Assembly: GCF_030605225.1 (NCBI RefSeq)
Contig: NZ_JAUWAV010000016.1
Span: 1 to 64,000 of the forward strand
DNA length: 64,000 nucleotides
Reading direction: 5' to 3'
From: Geoalkalibacter sp.
Lineage (GTDB): Bacteria > Desulfobacterota > Desulfuromonadia > Desulfuromonadales > Geoalkalibacteraceae
In this document: positions 35,154 to 43,488 of the stretch, one piece after another
How positions within the stretch are numbered: the stretch's first letter is position 1
Layout of the letters: the number at the start of each line of letters is the position of its first letter
Notes under the pieces: generated by a model
What the model was told of the DNA's origin: nothing
The model's database searches: none
What the model saw: the letters and a program-made list of their open reading frames with translations, nothing else
Translations under genes and position numbers: made by a program

Positions 35154-35196
35154 GGTTTTTATTGTCTTTTTTCCTGGTCTTTGCTACAGAGGAAGC

Positions 35197-36111
35197 ATGA
35201 ATTCACCCTGGCTGGAACTCCACATCCGCGTGCCCGCCGCCGCCGTCGATCTGGTTTGTCACGAGCTTGCCGAACTGGGATCGAGCGGGGTGCGCGTGCT
35301 GGAACGTCAGCTCGATACCTTCGTCGCCCCTGATCCCGACGCCGAGAGTCCGGAAAGCTATCCCTTACGCGCCTATTTCGCCGCCGCGCAAGGTGCCGCG
35401 GAACTCGGCGCCCGCGTCGACGAGGCGCTCTCCTGGCTGCGCGAGGCCTTTGCGGGCGAGTGGAGCGAAGCGCAAATTCGCGAGGTGTCCGGCGATGACT
35501 GGGCCGAGGACTGGAAACAGCATTTTCCCGTATTCCGGGTCGGCCGGTTGGTCGTGCGGCCGAGTTGGGAGGATGTGCGCCCGCGGCCCGGCGAAGTGCT
35601 GCTCACCCTCGACCCCGGCATGGCCTTCGGTACCGGGACCCACGGCACCACCCGGCTGTGCCTTGAGGTGCTGGAAGAGGCCATGCGGGTTGTGCCCGCG
35701 CCGCGGGTGCTTGATGTGGGCACCGGCTCGGGTATTCTCGCCATTGCCGCCGCCGCCCTGGGGGCGCCGCGCGTGCTGGCCTGCGACATCGATCCCGAGG
35801 CGTGCCGGGTGGCCGAGTCCAACGCCCTGGCCAACGGCCTGGCCGACCGCGTCGAGGTGACCGCGAAGCCGCTGGAAGCCCTGCGGGGCAGCTTCGACAT
35901 CGTGCTCGCCAACATTCTCGCCGAGGAGAACGTGCGGCTGGCCGCCGAATTGACGGCCCGCCTGGCCCCCGGCGGGGTGCTGATTCTCTCGGGCATCCTG
36001 CAGGAAAAGGAGGACCTGGTGCGCGCGGGGTTTGCCGCTTTTGCCCTCGACGGCCCCGAGGTGCGCACCCAGGATGAATGGGTCTGTCTGGCTTACCGGC
36101 GCAGGGTCTGA
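35197..36111 (+). CDS. prmA: Ribosomal protein L11 methyltransferase
   Basis: The product has 304 residues. The N-terminal substrate-recognition part includes GDDWAEDWKQHFPVFRVG. The methyltransferase part has the S-adenosylmethionine loop VLDVGTGSGILAIAAAALGA, then CDIDPEA and DIVLANILAEE, all PrmA hallmarks. It trimethylates L11 amino groups. GAGGAAGC precedes the ATG. The stop touches the rsmE start (TGA-ATG), so the two are coupled, a common pairing in bacteria. Confidence 0.95.
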   Translation: MNSPWLELHIRVPAAAVDLVCHELAELGSSGVRVLERQLDTFVAPDPDAESPESYPLRAYFAAAQGAAELGARVDEALSWLREAFAGEWSEAQIREVSGDDWAEDWKQHFPVFRVGRLVVRPSWEDVRPRPGEVLLTLDPGMAFGTGTHGTTRLCLEVLEEAMRVVPAPRVLDVGTGSGILAIAAAALGAPRVLACDIDPEACRVAESNALANGLADRVEVTAKPLEALRGSFDIVLANILAEENVRLAAELTARLAPGGVLILSGILQEKEDLVRAGFAAFALDGPEVRTQDEWVCLAYRRRV

Positions 36112-36885
36112 ATGCACCGTTTTTTTGTCTCTCCCGCCCAGCTCGCCGAGGATGAAGGGGAACTCTCCGGCGAGCTTCACCATCAATTGACGCGGGTTTT
36201 GCGCCTGGCGGCCGGCGAGGAGATCCTGCTGCTCGACGGCGCGGGCCTCGGCTGTCGCTGCCGCATCGAGACGCTCACCAAAAATGTCATCCGGTTCCGC
36301 GTTTTGGCCCGCGCGCGGGAGGCGGAACCGGCTTTTGCCGTGCGTCTGATTCAGGGCTTGCCCAAGGCCGACAAGATGGACCTGATCTTGCAAAAGGGAA
36401 CGGAGTTGGGCGTTGCGGCCTTCACGCCCCTGGAAGCCGGCCGCAGCGTGCCGCGCCTCGACGAAGCGCGGCGGCTGGCCCGCGGCCGGCGCTGGGAAAA
36501 GGTGGTCCTGGAGGCCGCCCGCCAGTGCCGCCGTTCTTATCTGCCAAGGCTCGCTGCGCCGTGCTGCTTGCCCGAAGCCCTGGTCGGGGATGAGGAGTTG
36601 AGGCTGGTGCTCTGGGAAGAGGAGAGCCGACCGCTGGCGGAGGTGCTGCCCGCCGTCGCGCCGCACGGCGCCGCGGTGCTGGTCGGCCCGGAAGGTGGGC
36701 TGGAGGCGCGCGAGGTGGAAGCGGCGCGTGCCGCCGGTTTTATTCCCGTGGCCTTTGGGCCGCGCATCCTGCGTACCGAAACGGCGGGCTTCGCCGTCAT
36801 CGCGATTTTGCAGTATCTTTACGGAGATCTCGGCCCGGCGGGCAAAGCGGATTTGCCGGCCCCCTCGTCGAAGGAGTCGACATGA
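36112..36885 (+). CDS. rsmE: 16S rRNA (uracil1498-N3)-methyltransferase
   Basis: The product has 257 residues. The PUA-like N-terminus starts MHRFFV and includes HHQLTRVLRL. The SPOUT domain has KADKMDLILQKGTELGV, AARQCRRSYLP, LVGPEGGLEAREV and GPRILRTETA, the knot signature. It modifies U1498 of 16S rRNA. It follows prmA without a gap and its stop overlaps the next start by 4 nt. The tail past LQYLYGDLG is longer than needed and may be unstructured. Confidence 0.94.
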   Translation: MHRFFVSPAQLAEDEGELSGELHHQLTRVLRLAAGEEILLLDGAGLGCRCRIETLTKNVIRFRVLARAREAEPAFAVRLIQGLPKADKMDLILQKGTELGVAAFTPLEAGRSVPRLDEARRLARGRRWEKVVLEAARQCRRSYLPRLAAPCCLPEALVGDEELRLVLWEEESRPLAEVLPAVAPHGAAVLVGPEGGLEAREVEAARAAGFIPVAFGPRILRTETAGFAVIAILQYLYGDLGPAGKADLPAPSSKEST

Positions 36886-38222
36886 AATGTCCCAAGTGCG
36901 GGTTCAACAGTTTCGACTATCTTGAGAGCTGCAAGAAGTGCGGCAACGATCTCAAGGAGTTCAAGGGCCGCTTCAGTCTGCGCAGCCTGTTGTTTCCCCA
37001 TCGCGACAAGGCCCCGCCGCTGGTCGCGGTGAACCGCGTCATGGCCCGGGCGGAAGAGGCCGAGTTCGATTACGGCTTCATGGAACAGCAGGCGCAGGAC
37101 CCGGTCCCTGCGAGCGCTGCCGCGACGGTTGCGGCCGCCGCCGTCGCGCCGGTCGAAGAGGCCTTCGACATCGACTGGAATCAGGACGATGCAGGCGCCT
37201 CCGCGCCCGAGGAAGCATCGGCGCCCCCGGCCGCCGCCGTCTCCATGGTGTCCGGCGACAGCGCTTTCGCCTTGGACACGGACGCCGAGCTGGAGGATCT
37301 GCTGTTCGATGAGGCTTCAAGTCCGGTCGCCGAGGCCGGCGCGCTCGCGGATTCGCCCGCCGAGGACGCCTGGGATGAGGAGGCCCTGGCCGATTTGAGT
37401 GTCGGCGAGGATCTGCCGGCCTTTGAGGGTCTTGAGGAAGGGCTGCCCGCCCTCGCGTCAACGGACGTCGCGCAAATCGAAGAGGTGGAATTGCCCTCCT
37501 TTGATGAGCTGGATTTCGCGGGCGTCGATCTGGACGACGAACCGCCGGTTGGCGACGGGGACGCCGAACCTTCCGCCTGGGGGGATATCGACTTCGCGGA
37601 GCAGGACAAACCATCCACCCGCAAAGCCGAGGCGACCAAGGAGGCGCCCGCCGACCCTTTTGAACAACCGGAGCCTGTTGCCGCCGGGCAGGCTCCGGAA
37701 GACATCGCGGCCACGGCGGATCAGGCGGCTGAGGAAGATGTGACGGAGGGGCAAGCGGCAGTCGCGGCGCCCCTGCCTGCATCCCTGGTGGCGCGCCTGG
37801 GGGCCTTCTGGCTCGATCTGTTTCTGGTCGTCGGCGCTTTTTTGCTCTTTCTGATCATCGGCACCCGTCTGCTGGCGCCGCCCGGCGTCTCGGCGCTGCT
37901 GCCGAGCCTCTATGAGCTGATCCGTCTCTCCCTGCCCTATTACCTGCTGTTCTTTCTCGTCTGCTTCGGTTATTTCACCGCGTTTCACCTGTTTTTCGGC
38001 CAGACGCCGGGCAAGATGCTGTTCGGACTGCGCCTGGAGGGCAGCGCCGGGCGTGAGCTGGCGCCGTCCGAGGCTTTTCTGCACAGCGTCGGCGGCCTGG
38101 CTTGTCTGCTCAGCCTGGGGATCGGGTTTTTTTTGGCCTTGCGGCATCCCGAGGGGCGGGGCTGGAATGACCGGATGGCGGGCACCCGGCTGGTGGCGGT
38201 GCCCGAGGACGAGCAGCCCTGA
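36882..38222 (+). CDS. Zinc-ribbon RDD-family membrane protein with long acidic linker
   Basis: The product has 446 residues. Cys3, Cys6, Cys17 and Cys20 form a short zinc ribbon. Residues 60-290 are low-complexity, rich in Ala, Glu, Asp and Pro, with no predicted fold. An RDD domain with about four hydrophobic segments follows (ARLGAFWLDLFLVVGAF to the end). RDD proteins are poorly understood; some act in ion or drug export. The start overlaps the rsmE stop. Homologous ends with a variable middle are expected. No regulatory role can be assigned. Confidence 0.75.
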   Translation: MKCPKCGFNSFDYLESCKKCGNDLKEFKGRFSLRSLLFPHRDKAPPLVAVNRVMARAEEAEFDYGFMEQQAQDPVPASAAATVAAAAVAPVEEAFDIDWNQDDAGASAPEEASAPPAAAVSMVSGDSAFALDTDAELEDLLFDEASSPVAEAGALADSPAEDAWDEEALADLSVGEDLPAFEGLEEGLPALASTDVAQIEEVELPSFDELDFAGVDLDDEPPVGDGDAEPSAWGDIDFAEQDKPSTRKAEATKEAPADPFEQPEPVAAGQAPEDIAATADQAAEEDVTEGQAAVAAPLPASLVARLGAFWLDLFLVVGAFLLFLIIGTRLLAPPGVSALLPSLYELIRLSLPYYLLFFLVCFGYFTAFHLFFGQTPGKMLFGLRLEGSAGRELAPSEAFLHSVGGLACLLSLGIGFFLALRHPEGRGWNDRMAGTRLVAVPEDEQP

Positions 38223-38228
38223 ATCGGC

Positions 38229-38843
38229 TCAGCCCATGCGCAGTTTGAGAAAGCTTGCCAGATCAGGGCAGCGTAGATAGGGGTTGTGCCGGCATTCATC
38301 CTCGATGGTCGACACCGGTCGCGGGCCGTAGTCGTGACCCGGGTAGACGCGTGTGGCGGGGGGCAGGGCGGCCAAACGCCGCAGGCTTTGATAGAGGGCT
38401 GCCGGATCGCTGCCGGCGAGATCGGCGCGGCCGACGAAGGTGACGAAGAGGGTGTCGCCGGTGATCAGGCTCTCGCCGGTATGCAGGCAGATGGAGCCGG
38501 GGGTGTGGCCGGGGGTGTGAAGGATGGTGACGCTGCCTTCGCCGACCGCCAGCCGCGCGCCTTCCTCAAGGGCGATCTCGGCGCTCGGCACATCCAGGGG
38601 GTGGGCGGCCAGCCGCGCGCCGGTTCTTTGCAGCACCAGGTCGTTGCCGGCGGTATGGTCGCCATGGCCGTGGGTGTTCACCAGCAACTCCAGGCGCAGA
38701 TCGCGCGCCGCGATCTCGGCGAGCAGTTTTTCCGGCGCCAGGGAGGGGTCGACGGCCAGAGCCCGCCGAGTTGCGGGACAGATGAGCAGGTAGGAAAAAT
38801 TGTCCATGCGCCCGGCATGGATCTGCACGATGTCCAGGAGCAT
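38229..38843 (-). CDS. Metallo-beta-lactamase hydrolase, glyoxalase II-like
   Basis: The product has 204 residues. The metal motif THGHGDHTAGN gives His58, His60, Asp62 and His63. LHTPGHTPGS, GDTLF and YPGHDYGP supply the remaining ligands. This matches small hydroxyacylglutathione-hydrolase-like proteins, which hydrolyse thioesters; it could also be a persulfide dioxygenase-type relative. It is convergent with the RDD gene, separated by 6 bp, and follows a 72-residue gene by 5 bp. Confidence 0.85.
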   Translation of the reverse strand: MLLDIVQIHAGRMDNFSYLLICPATRRALAVDPSLAPEKLLAEIAARDLRLELLVNTHGHGDHTAGNDLVLQRTGARLAAHPLDVPSAEIALEEGARLAVGEGSVTILHTPGHTPGSICLHTGESLITGDTLFVTFVGRADLAGSDPAALYQSLRRLAALPPATRVYPGHDYGPRPVSTIEDECRHNPYLRCPDLASFLKLRMG

Positions 38844-38848
38844 GGTGC

Positions 38849-39067
38849 CTACCAGTGCATCCGGGGCGGTTCGCCCTTGCCGATCTTGCGGATTTCCCCG
38901 TCGATGACCTTGAAGATGTCGCCCGTCGCGCGCACGATCCACTCATCGCCTTCTTCCGGCGGCAGGGGAAATTCACGCGAGCCCAGATACTGATCTTCGC
39001 CGTCGATGAACCCCCACCAGTCGAGGGCTCCCGTCTGCCACAACTTGGTTTTCAGGTTGAATGCCAT
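38849..39067 (-). CDS. Small conserved-looking protein, function unknown
   Basis: The product has 72 residues with many aromatic and acidic residues (WWGFIDGEDQYLGSREF, GDEWIVRATGDIFKVIDGEI). No signal peptide, membrane segment or known motif was recognised. The ribosome-binding site is weak. It sits 5 bp before the metallo-hydrolase, so the two are cotranscribed. The balanced composition and the tight junction make a real gene likely. Confidence 0.6.
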   Translation of the reverse strand: MAFNLKTKLWQTGALDWWGFIDGEDQYLGSREFPLPPEEGDEWIVRATGDIFKVIDGEIRKIGKGEPPRMHW

Positions 39068-39150
39068 AAATGTTCACTCTTTCGGTGTTTTTTTTGTCGA
39101 ATATAAAGCAGCCGCCCCGACAGGTCAACGACAAGCGTAAGAATCCCCGC

Positions 39151-39180
39151 TTGCTGGCGACGGCCGGGCTTGGTTATACT
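39151..39180 (+). promoter_or_regulatory. Sigma70-type promoter for dapF
   Basis: TTGCTG and TATACT are separated by 18 bp. The start would fall near 39187, about 53 nt before the dapF ATG. Confidence 0.6.
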
Positions 39181-39239
39181 AAAAAGTCAGCCCGCCGTCG
39201 CGGGCCTATCTTCGCAAGGTGGAAAGGATCGAGGAATTT

Positions 39240-40085
39240 ATGGCTTTGAAATTCGCCAAGATGCATGGCGCCGGCAACGACTATGTCTATGTGAACGCTT
39301 TCGACACCCAGATCGCCGACCCGGCGGCCCTGGCCATCGAACTGAGCAACCGCAATTTTGCCATCGGCTCTGACGGCCTGATCCTGATCTTGCCCTCCGA
39401 CAAGGCCGACGTGCGCATGCGCATGTTCAACGCCGACGGCAGTGAGTCGGAAATGTGCGGCAACGGCATCCGCTGCGTGGCCAAATACGCCTATGATCAC
39501 GGGCTGGTGAAAAAAACCGAGATCACCGCCGAGACCGGCGCGGGCATTCTCACCCTGCAACTCTTTCCCAACACCGCCGGCAAGGTGAGCAAGGTGCGCG
39601 TCAACATGGGCCAGCCGCGCCTCAAACGAGGCGAGATCCCCATGACCGGCCCCGCCGAGGAACAGGTGGTGGGTGCCGAGTTACGGGTTCTCGATCGTAC
39701 TTTCCACATCACCTGCGTCTCCATGGGCAATCCGCACTGCGTGATCTTCGTCGACAACGTCGCTGAGTTTCCCGTGGCCAAGTACGGTCCGGTCATCGAA
39801 AATCACGAACTTTTTCCGCGGCGCACCAACGTTGAGTTCGTCGAGGTGATCTCGCGCGGCGAAGTCAGGCAGCGCACCTGGGAGCGCGGCTCGGGCGAAA
39901 CCCTGGCCTGTGGAACCGGGGCCTCGGCGGTGACCGTGGCCGGCGTGCTCACCGGCCATACCGACCGGCGCATCGTCAACCATCTGCTCGGCGGCGATCT
40001 GGAGATGGAATGGCGCGAGGACGGCCAGGTGTTCATGACCGGCCCCGCCGTCCAGGTCTTCGAAGGCATCTACGACCCGATGTAG
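39240..40085 (+). CDS. dapF: Diaminopimelate epimerase
   Basis: The product has 281 residues. The two catalytic cysteines are Cys73 in EMCGNGIRC and Cys224 in LACGTGASA. The start [12 protein letters not shown] and the GNPHCVIFV strand are typical. It converts LL- to meso-diaminopimelate for lysine and peptidoglycan synthesis. The MALKFAK start has GAGGAA upstream; an ATG-like start 21 nt earlier lacks a site. The stop TAG is provided by an intergenic palindrome (ATGTAGGGGCG), as at hemA. The HAD phosphatase gene follows after 47 bp. Confidence 0.95.
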   Translation: MALKFAKMHGAGNDYVYVNAFDTQIADPAALAIELSNRNFAIGSDGLILILPSDKADVRMRMFNADGSESEMCGNGIRCVAKYAYDHGLVKKTEITAETGAGILTLQLFPNTAGKVSKVRVNMGQPRLKRGEIPMTGPAEEQVVGAELRVLDRTFHITCVSMGNPHCVIFVDNVAEFPVAKYGPVIENHELFPRRTNVEFVEVISRGEVRQRTWERGSGETLACGTGASAVTVAGVLTGHTDRRIVNHLLGGDLEMEWREDGQVFMTGPAVQVFEGIYDPM

Positions 40086-40104
40086 GGGCGCACCGCGTGC
40101 GCCC
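40083..40104. repeat. Intergenic palindrome, TAGGGGCG family, overlapping the dapF stop
   Basis: GGGCGCAC and GTGCGCCC arms flank a 3-nt loop. The left arm includes the dapF TAG. The core is shared with 46325-46370 and 47394-47417. Confidence 0.7.
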
Positions 40105-40132
40105 TTGACCGCGGATCACGACAAGGAGCCCC

Positions 40133-40762
40133 ATGGACGTCAGCATCTTCGATCTCGACAACACCCTCTACGCGCCCGAGCGCGAGCTGTTTTCCCTCAT
40201 CGATCTGCGCATCAACCGCTACATGCGCGAGGTGGTGGGAATTGCCGCGGACGAGGTCGATGGGTTGCGCCGCGCCTACTGGGCGCAATACGGGGTGACC
40301 CTGGGTGGGCTCATGCATCATTACGGCATCGATCCCGAGGATTATCTCGAGTATGTGCATGACGTCGACGTGCGGCAGCGCCTGTTTCCCGATCCCGCCT
40401 TGCGAAGTGCGCTGGAGGCCCTGGGCGGCGTCAAGGTGGTGTTCACCAACGGTTCGCGCAGCCATGCCGAACGGGTGCTGGCGGCCCTGGGGCTCTCCGA
40501 TCAGTTCAGCGCCATCTTCGACATCCGCATCGCCGACTATCGCCCCAAGCCCTATGTCGATCCCTACCAGGCCGTTCTGCGGCGTCTGGGTGTCGAGGCG
40601 GCACGCTGTGTCATGGTGGAAGACAGCGCGCCCAACCTTGAGACCGCCAAGACCCTGGGGATGAAGACGGTGCTGGTGGGACATTCCGTGCGGGCGCCTT
40701 ACGTGGATGCCTGCGTCGCCCGTGCCGAGCAGGCGGCGCAACTCATCGGCGGCTGGCAATGA
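40133..40762 (+). CDS. HAD-family pyrimidine 5'-nucleotidase-like phosphatase
   Basis: The product has 209 residues. The HAD motifs are FDLDNTLY with the nucleophile Asp, VFTNGSRSH, a KPYVDPY lysine and [12 protein letters not shown]. The length and the LDNTLYAPE start fit the pyrimidine 5'-nucleotidase (SDT1-like) branch, which removes phosphate from UMP/CMP-type substrates; the true substrate is open. GGAG precedes the ATG. Its stop overlaps dtd by 4 nt. Confidence 0.85.
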   Translation: MDVSIFDLDNTLYAPERELFSLIDLRINRYMREVVGIAADEVDGLRRAYWAQYGVTLGGLMHHYGIDPEDYLEYVHDVDVRQRLFPDPALRSALEALGGVKVVFTNGSRSHAERVLAALGLSDQFSAIFDIRIADYRPKPYVDPYQAVLRRLGVEAARCVMVEDSAPNLETAKTLGMKTVLVGHSVRAPYVDACVARAEQAAQLIGGWQ

Positions 40763-41208
40763 GGGCGGTGGTGCAGCGCGTCGCCGAGGCGCGCGTCGAG
40801 GTGGATGGTCAGGTGGTGGGCGCCATCGGCCGCGGCCTGCTGGTGCTGCTCGGGGTGGGCGAGGGCGACGGGGAGCAGGATCTGGCCTATCTGGCGGAGA
40901 AAACCGCCGGCTTGCGTATTTTTGAGGATGAACAGGGCAAGATGAATCTCTCCGTAGTCGATGTCGGCGGCGCCGTGCTGGTGGTGTCGCAGTTTACCCT
41001 CTACGGGGACTGCCGCAAGGGCCGCCGGCCCAGCTTCACCCCGGCCGCGGCGCCGCGGGAGGCCAATCGTCTCTACGAGGAATTCATCCTGCGCCTGCGG
41101 GCCGCGGGGCTCAAGGTCGCGACCGGCGTGTTTCAGGCGCACATGCGGGTGTCCCTGTGCAACGAAGGGCCTGTCACCTTGCTGCTCGACAGTCGTCGGG
41201 GGTTCTGA
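40759..41208 (+). CDS. dtd: D-aminoacyl-tRNA deacylase
   Basis: The product has 149 residues, the usual length. It starts [17 protein letters not shown] and includes the catalytic SQFTLY and the [11 protein letters not shown] segment (NxGPxT). It frees tRNAs charged with D-amino acids or glycine. It overlaps the phosphatase upstream and the darP start downstream (TGATG), so the three are coupled. Confidence 0.95.
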   Translation: MRAVVQRVAEARVEVDGQVVGAIGRGLLVLLGVGEGDGEQDLAYLAEKTAGLRIFEDEQGKMNLSVVDVGGAVLVVSQFTLYGDCRKGRRPSFTPAAAPREANRLYEEFILRLRAAGLKVATGVFQAHMRVSLCNEGPVTLLLDSRRGF

Positions 41209-41711
41209 TGGAAGATTTTCGCGAGGCGCCACCCAGTCGCGGCGCCGCCAAGCGCCGCGCGCAGCAGATCGAGGAGCTTGCCTGGCAGGCACTGGAACTC
41301 GCCGAGAGCGAGGTGCGGCGCCTAGGGTGGGACGAAACCCTGCTGGCCGAATTGCGCCTGGCGCGTCAGGCGCGTGCTCACGGCGCGCGGCGGCGTCAGA
41401 CCAAGCATCTGGCGGCGCTCTTGCGGCGCGAGGAGGAGGCCGCCGCCGCCCTGGAGCAACTGCTGGTCGCGCGCCAGGGGCGGCGCCAGGCCCAGGTGGA
41501 GGATTTTCACCAGTTGGAGCGGCTGCGTGACCGGCTGTGCGCCGCCGAAACCCTGGATGAGGCGCTGCACGAGGCTTTGCGGCTGTTTCCGGCCTGCGAC
41601 GCCGAGGGGCTGGCGGCACTTGCCCTGAACTTTCAGCAAAGTGGCGACCGGCGGCCTTACCGCGAAATTTTTCGTGTGTTGCGTGCCGCCGCCGAGCGCG
41701 GTCGAGCCTAG
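41208..41711 (+). CDS. darP: Ribosome-associated protein DarP/YjgA (DUF615)
   Basis: The product has 167 residues, highly charged and helical, with the family pattern RGAAKRRAQQIEELAWQALEL near the start and RRRQTKHLAALLRREE in the middle. In Escherichia coli the homologue acts in late 50S ribosome assembly. The ATG lies in the dtd stop (TGATG), and the frame extends upstream inside dtd without a ribosome-binding site. The grouping with dtd fits a translation-quality theme. Confidence 0.85.
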   Translation: MEDFREAPPSRGAAKRRAQQIEELAWQALELAESEVRRLGWDETLLAELRLARQARAHGARRRQTKHLAALLRREEEAAAALEQLLVARQGRRQAQVEDFHQLERLRDRLCAAETLDEALHEALRLFPACDAEGLAALALNFQQSGDRRPYREIFRVLRAAAERGRA

Positions 41712-41717
41712 ACGGCC

Positions 41718-42290
41718 ATGGGAGAAAAAGCGGACATGACATCAGGGGCGGGTGTTTTTCGGCTTGGGTGCGGGGTGCTTCTGGCGGTCCTCGGCTGGGC
41801 GGTGGGGCTGTGGCCCCCTGCCGCGGAGGCTCAGGTCTATCGCTGCCGCGATCAAAGCGGTATTCTGCTGATGACCGATGATCCGAGCAAGTTTCCACCC
41901 GGTTGTCGGCCGGTGGAGGATCCACTCGAGGGCGCTGGAGCTCTTAGCGTCGCGCCGACCCTGGACGAATCGGAGATGCCGGCGGCCGAAGCAGAGGAGC
42001 TCGCGCGCCGCGAACAGGCGGCGCGGGCCGAGCGCCGGGCGCTGATCGAGACCTGGAAAGGCCGGGCGCAGGAGTTGGCGGGTGCTTATCAGGCGGCCGT
42101 GACGCGGCGCAACCAAGCCTACAACCGCTGGAGCTACAGCAGTCGCGAGGTGGTGCGCCAGAGCTTGGAAGAGATGGCCCAGGCGCGCGCGGGCAAGGAA
42201 AAGCTGCTGGAGGAGATGGCGCAGGTCTTCGTGCCCGCCCATGAGCGCGCCGAAGTCGATGACATTTTGCAGGCCATCCCTTCCTATTAA
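41718..42290 (+). CDS. Exported DUF4124-like protein with coiled-coil
   Basis: The product has 190 residues, or 184 if the ATG at 41736 is used. The signal peptide ends AAEAQ. A DUF4124-type start follows (VYRCRDQSGILLMTDDPSKFP) with a cysteine pair that may form a disulfide. The rest is helical and Glu/Arg-rich, probably coiled. Function is unknown. The gene follows darP by 6 bp and is probably last in the dapF unit or a branch of it. Confidence 0.7.
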   Translation: MGEKADMTSGAGVFRLGCGVLLAVLGWAVGLWPPAAEAQVYRCRDQSGILLMTDDPSKFPPGCRPVEDPLEGAGALSVAPTLDESEMPAAEAEELARREQAARAERRALIETWKGRAQELAGAYQAAVTRRNQAYNRWSYSSREVVRQSLEEMAQARAGKEKLLEEMAQVFVPAHERAEVDDILQAIPSY

Positions 42291-42301
42291 GCAAGCCCGG
42301 C

Positions 42302-42330
42302 AACGAAAAAAAGGCCCCTTGCGGGGCCTT
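42302..42330 (-). terminator. Terminator for trxA
   Basis: AAGGCCCC and GGGGCCTT arms with a 4-nt loop are followed on the minus strand by TTTTTCG (seven T in all), 29 bp past the trxA stop. Confidence 0.88.
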
Positions 42331-42358
42331 GGCTGAACAGCGAGGACGGTCGGCGCTT

Positions 42359-42688
42359 TCAGAGCGCTTTCTTGATCAGCCCTTCCAGCTGATTTTTCGG
42401 CACCGCGCCGACCACCTGATCGACGACCTGGCCGTCCTTGAACAGAATCAGCGTGGGAATGCCGCGCACGCCGTACTGCCCGGGGGTGGCGGGGTTTTCG
42501 TCGACGTTGAGCTTGGCGATCTTGACTCGACCTTCGTATTCGGCGGCCAGACCGTCGACCACCGGACTGATGGCTTTGCACGGGGCGCACCAGGAGGCCC
42601 AGAAATCAACCAGCACCGGCGTGGACGATTTCAGAACCTCGCCCTCAAACGAATCATCCGTCAACTGCACGACCTTGTCACTTGCCAT
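42359..42688 (-). CDS. trxA: Thioredoxin
   Basis: The product has 109 residues, the standard length. The active site is WCAPC (33-37), with Ala in place of the more common Gly, and the cis-proline lies in RGIPTLILF. It reduces protein disulfides in the cytoplasm. AAGGAG lies before the chosen ATG; a longer frame upstream overlaps the promoter. A promoter and a strong terminator bracket it as a single-gene unit. Confidence 0.95.
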   Translation of the reverse strand: MASDKVVQLTDDSFEGEVLKSSTPVLVDFWASWCAPCKAISPVVDGLAAEYEGRVKIAKLNVDENPATPGQYGVRGIPTLILFKDGQVVDQVVGAVPKNQLEGLIKKAL

Positions 42689-42757
42689 ATGGGTCACTCC
42701 TTCACGAAGAAATAGCGGATTGCAGGTGCATGCCGCATCGGCCATCAATTTGGTAAA

Positions 42758-42785
42758 AGCATAGAGCAGGCGCGAAAAAAATCAA
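42758..42785 (-). promoter_or_regulatory. Sigma70-type promoter for trxA
   Basis: On the minus strand TTGATT (42785-42780) and TATGCT (42763-42758) are 16 bp apart. The start would be near 42750, about 60 nt before the ATG. Confidence 0.6.
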
Positions 42786-42827
42786 GGGTTTAAATTTCCT
42801 AACCCGGCTGTGCCCCTGTTGCGCCCC

Positions 42828-42856
42828 TTGACAGTCCGGCATGCCCCTCCTATCAT
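42828..42856 (+). promoter_or_regulatory. Consensus sigma70 promoter for the haem/sirohaem cluster
   Basis: TTGACA and TATCAT lie 17 bp apart, nearly perfect. The start near 42863 gives a 28-nt leader before the SIS-protein ATG at 42891, and rules out a start at 42810. Confidence 0.85.
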
Positions 42857-42890
42857 CCCCGCGGGATTTTCTCTCCGCCACGAGGTATCC

Positions 42891-43469
42891 ATGATCCAGG
42901 AGCGCATCACCCAGTCGTTGCAGGAGCACCAGAGCGTGCTGGAGGACACTCTGGGCCGGCACGGCGAGGATCTCGCGCGGCTCGCTGCCTGCCTCGTCGA
43001 GGTTTTTCACCAGGGCGGCCGGCTGATAGTGCTGGGCAGCGGTCAGTTCGCGGCCGTGGCCGATCTGGTGGCGAGCCTGTTCAATTTTCGCCTGTCCCTG
43101 GAGCGGCCCCTGCTGCCGGTGCTCTCCCTGAGTCAGGATGCCCTGCTGGCCCTGGCCCTGGCGCGCGACGGGCGCTTCGAGCAATATTTTGTCCGTCAGC
43201 TGCGGGTTCTGGGCGGCGGCGGCGATGTGGTGCTCGCGCTCTGCGGCTCTTCCCCCGACCCGGCGGTTGCCGAGGCCCTCGTTCTGGCGCGACAGAACGG
43301 CAGTCGCGTCGCGGTGCTCTTTCAGGGTCGGCAGGAAGATTATGCCGGCGAGACTCCGGATTATTTGCTGAGCGTCGAAAGCGACTCCCCGGCCTGCGCC
43401 CTGGAGGCCTTTTTGTTTTGCGGCCGGACGATCTGTCAACTGGTGGAGGCCGAACTCTTTGGTCTCTGA
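42891..43469 (+). CDS. SIS-domain protein, phosphoheptose isomerase-like
   Basis: The product has 192 residues. The SIS fold is indicated by GGRLIVLGSGQFAAVADLVASLFNF, and by ALCGSSPDPAVAEAL as the second phosphosugar loop. It resembles GmhA, which makes heptose phosphates for lipopolysaccharide, but the usual GmhA histidine and glutamate positions could not be confirmed. It is the first gene behind a strong promoter and sits 19 bp before the sirohaem gene, an odd partner for haem synthesis. Confidence 0.75.
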   Translation: MIQERITQSLQEHQSVLEDTLGRHGEDLARLAACLVEVFHQGGRLIVLGSGQFAAVADLVASLFNFRLSLERPLLPVLSLSQDALLALALARDGRFEQYFVRQLRVLGGGGDVVLALCGSSPDPAVAEALVLARQNGSRVAVLFQGRQEDYAGETPDYLLSVESDSPACALEAFLFCGRTICQLVEAELFGL

Positions 43470-43488
43470 CGCAGGGGGGGTGTGGGGC

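Noticed and set aside
35162-35190. TTGTCT-17-TACAGA as a promoter for prmA
   Set aside because: The start of transcription would fall at the ATG itself and leave out the GAGGAAGC ribosome-binding site, so the match is probably chance.
42810-42890. Earlier start for the SIS protein
   Set aside because: It would lie upstream of and across the TTGACA/TATCAT promoter and has no ribosome-binding site.
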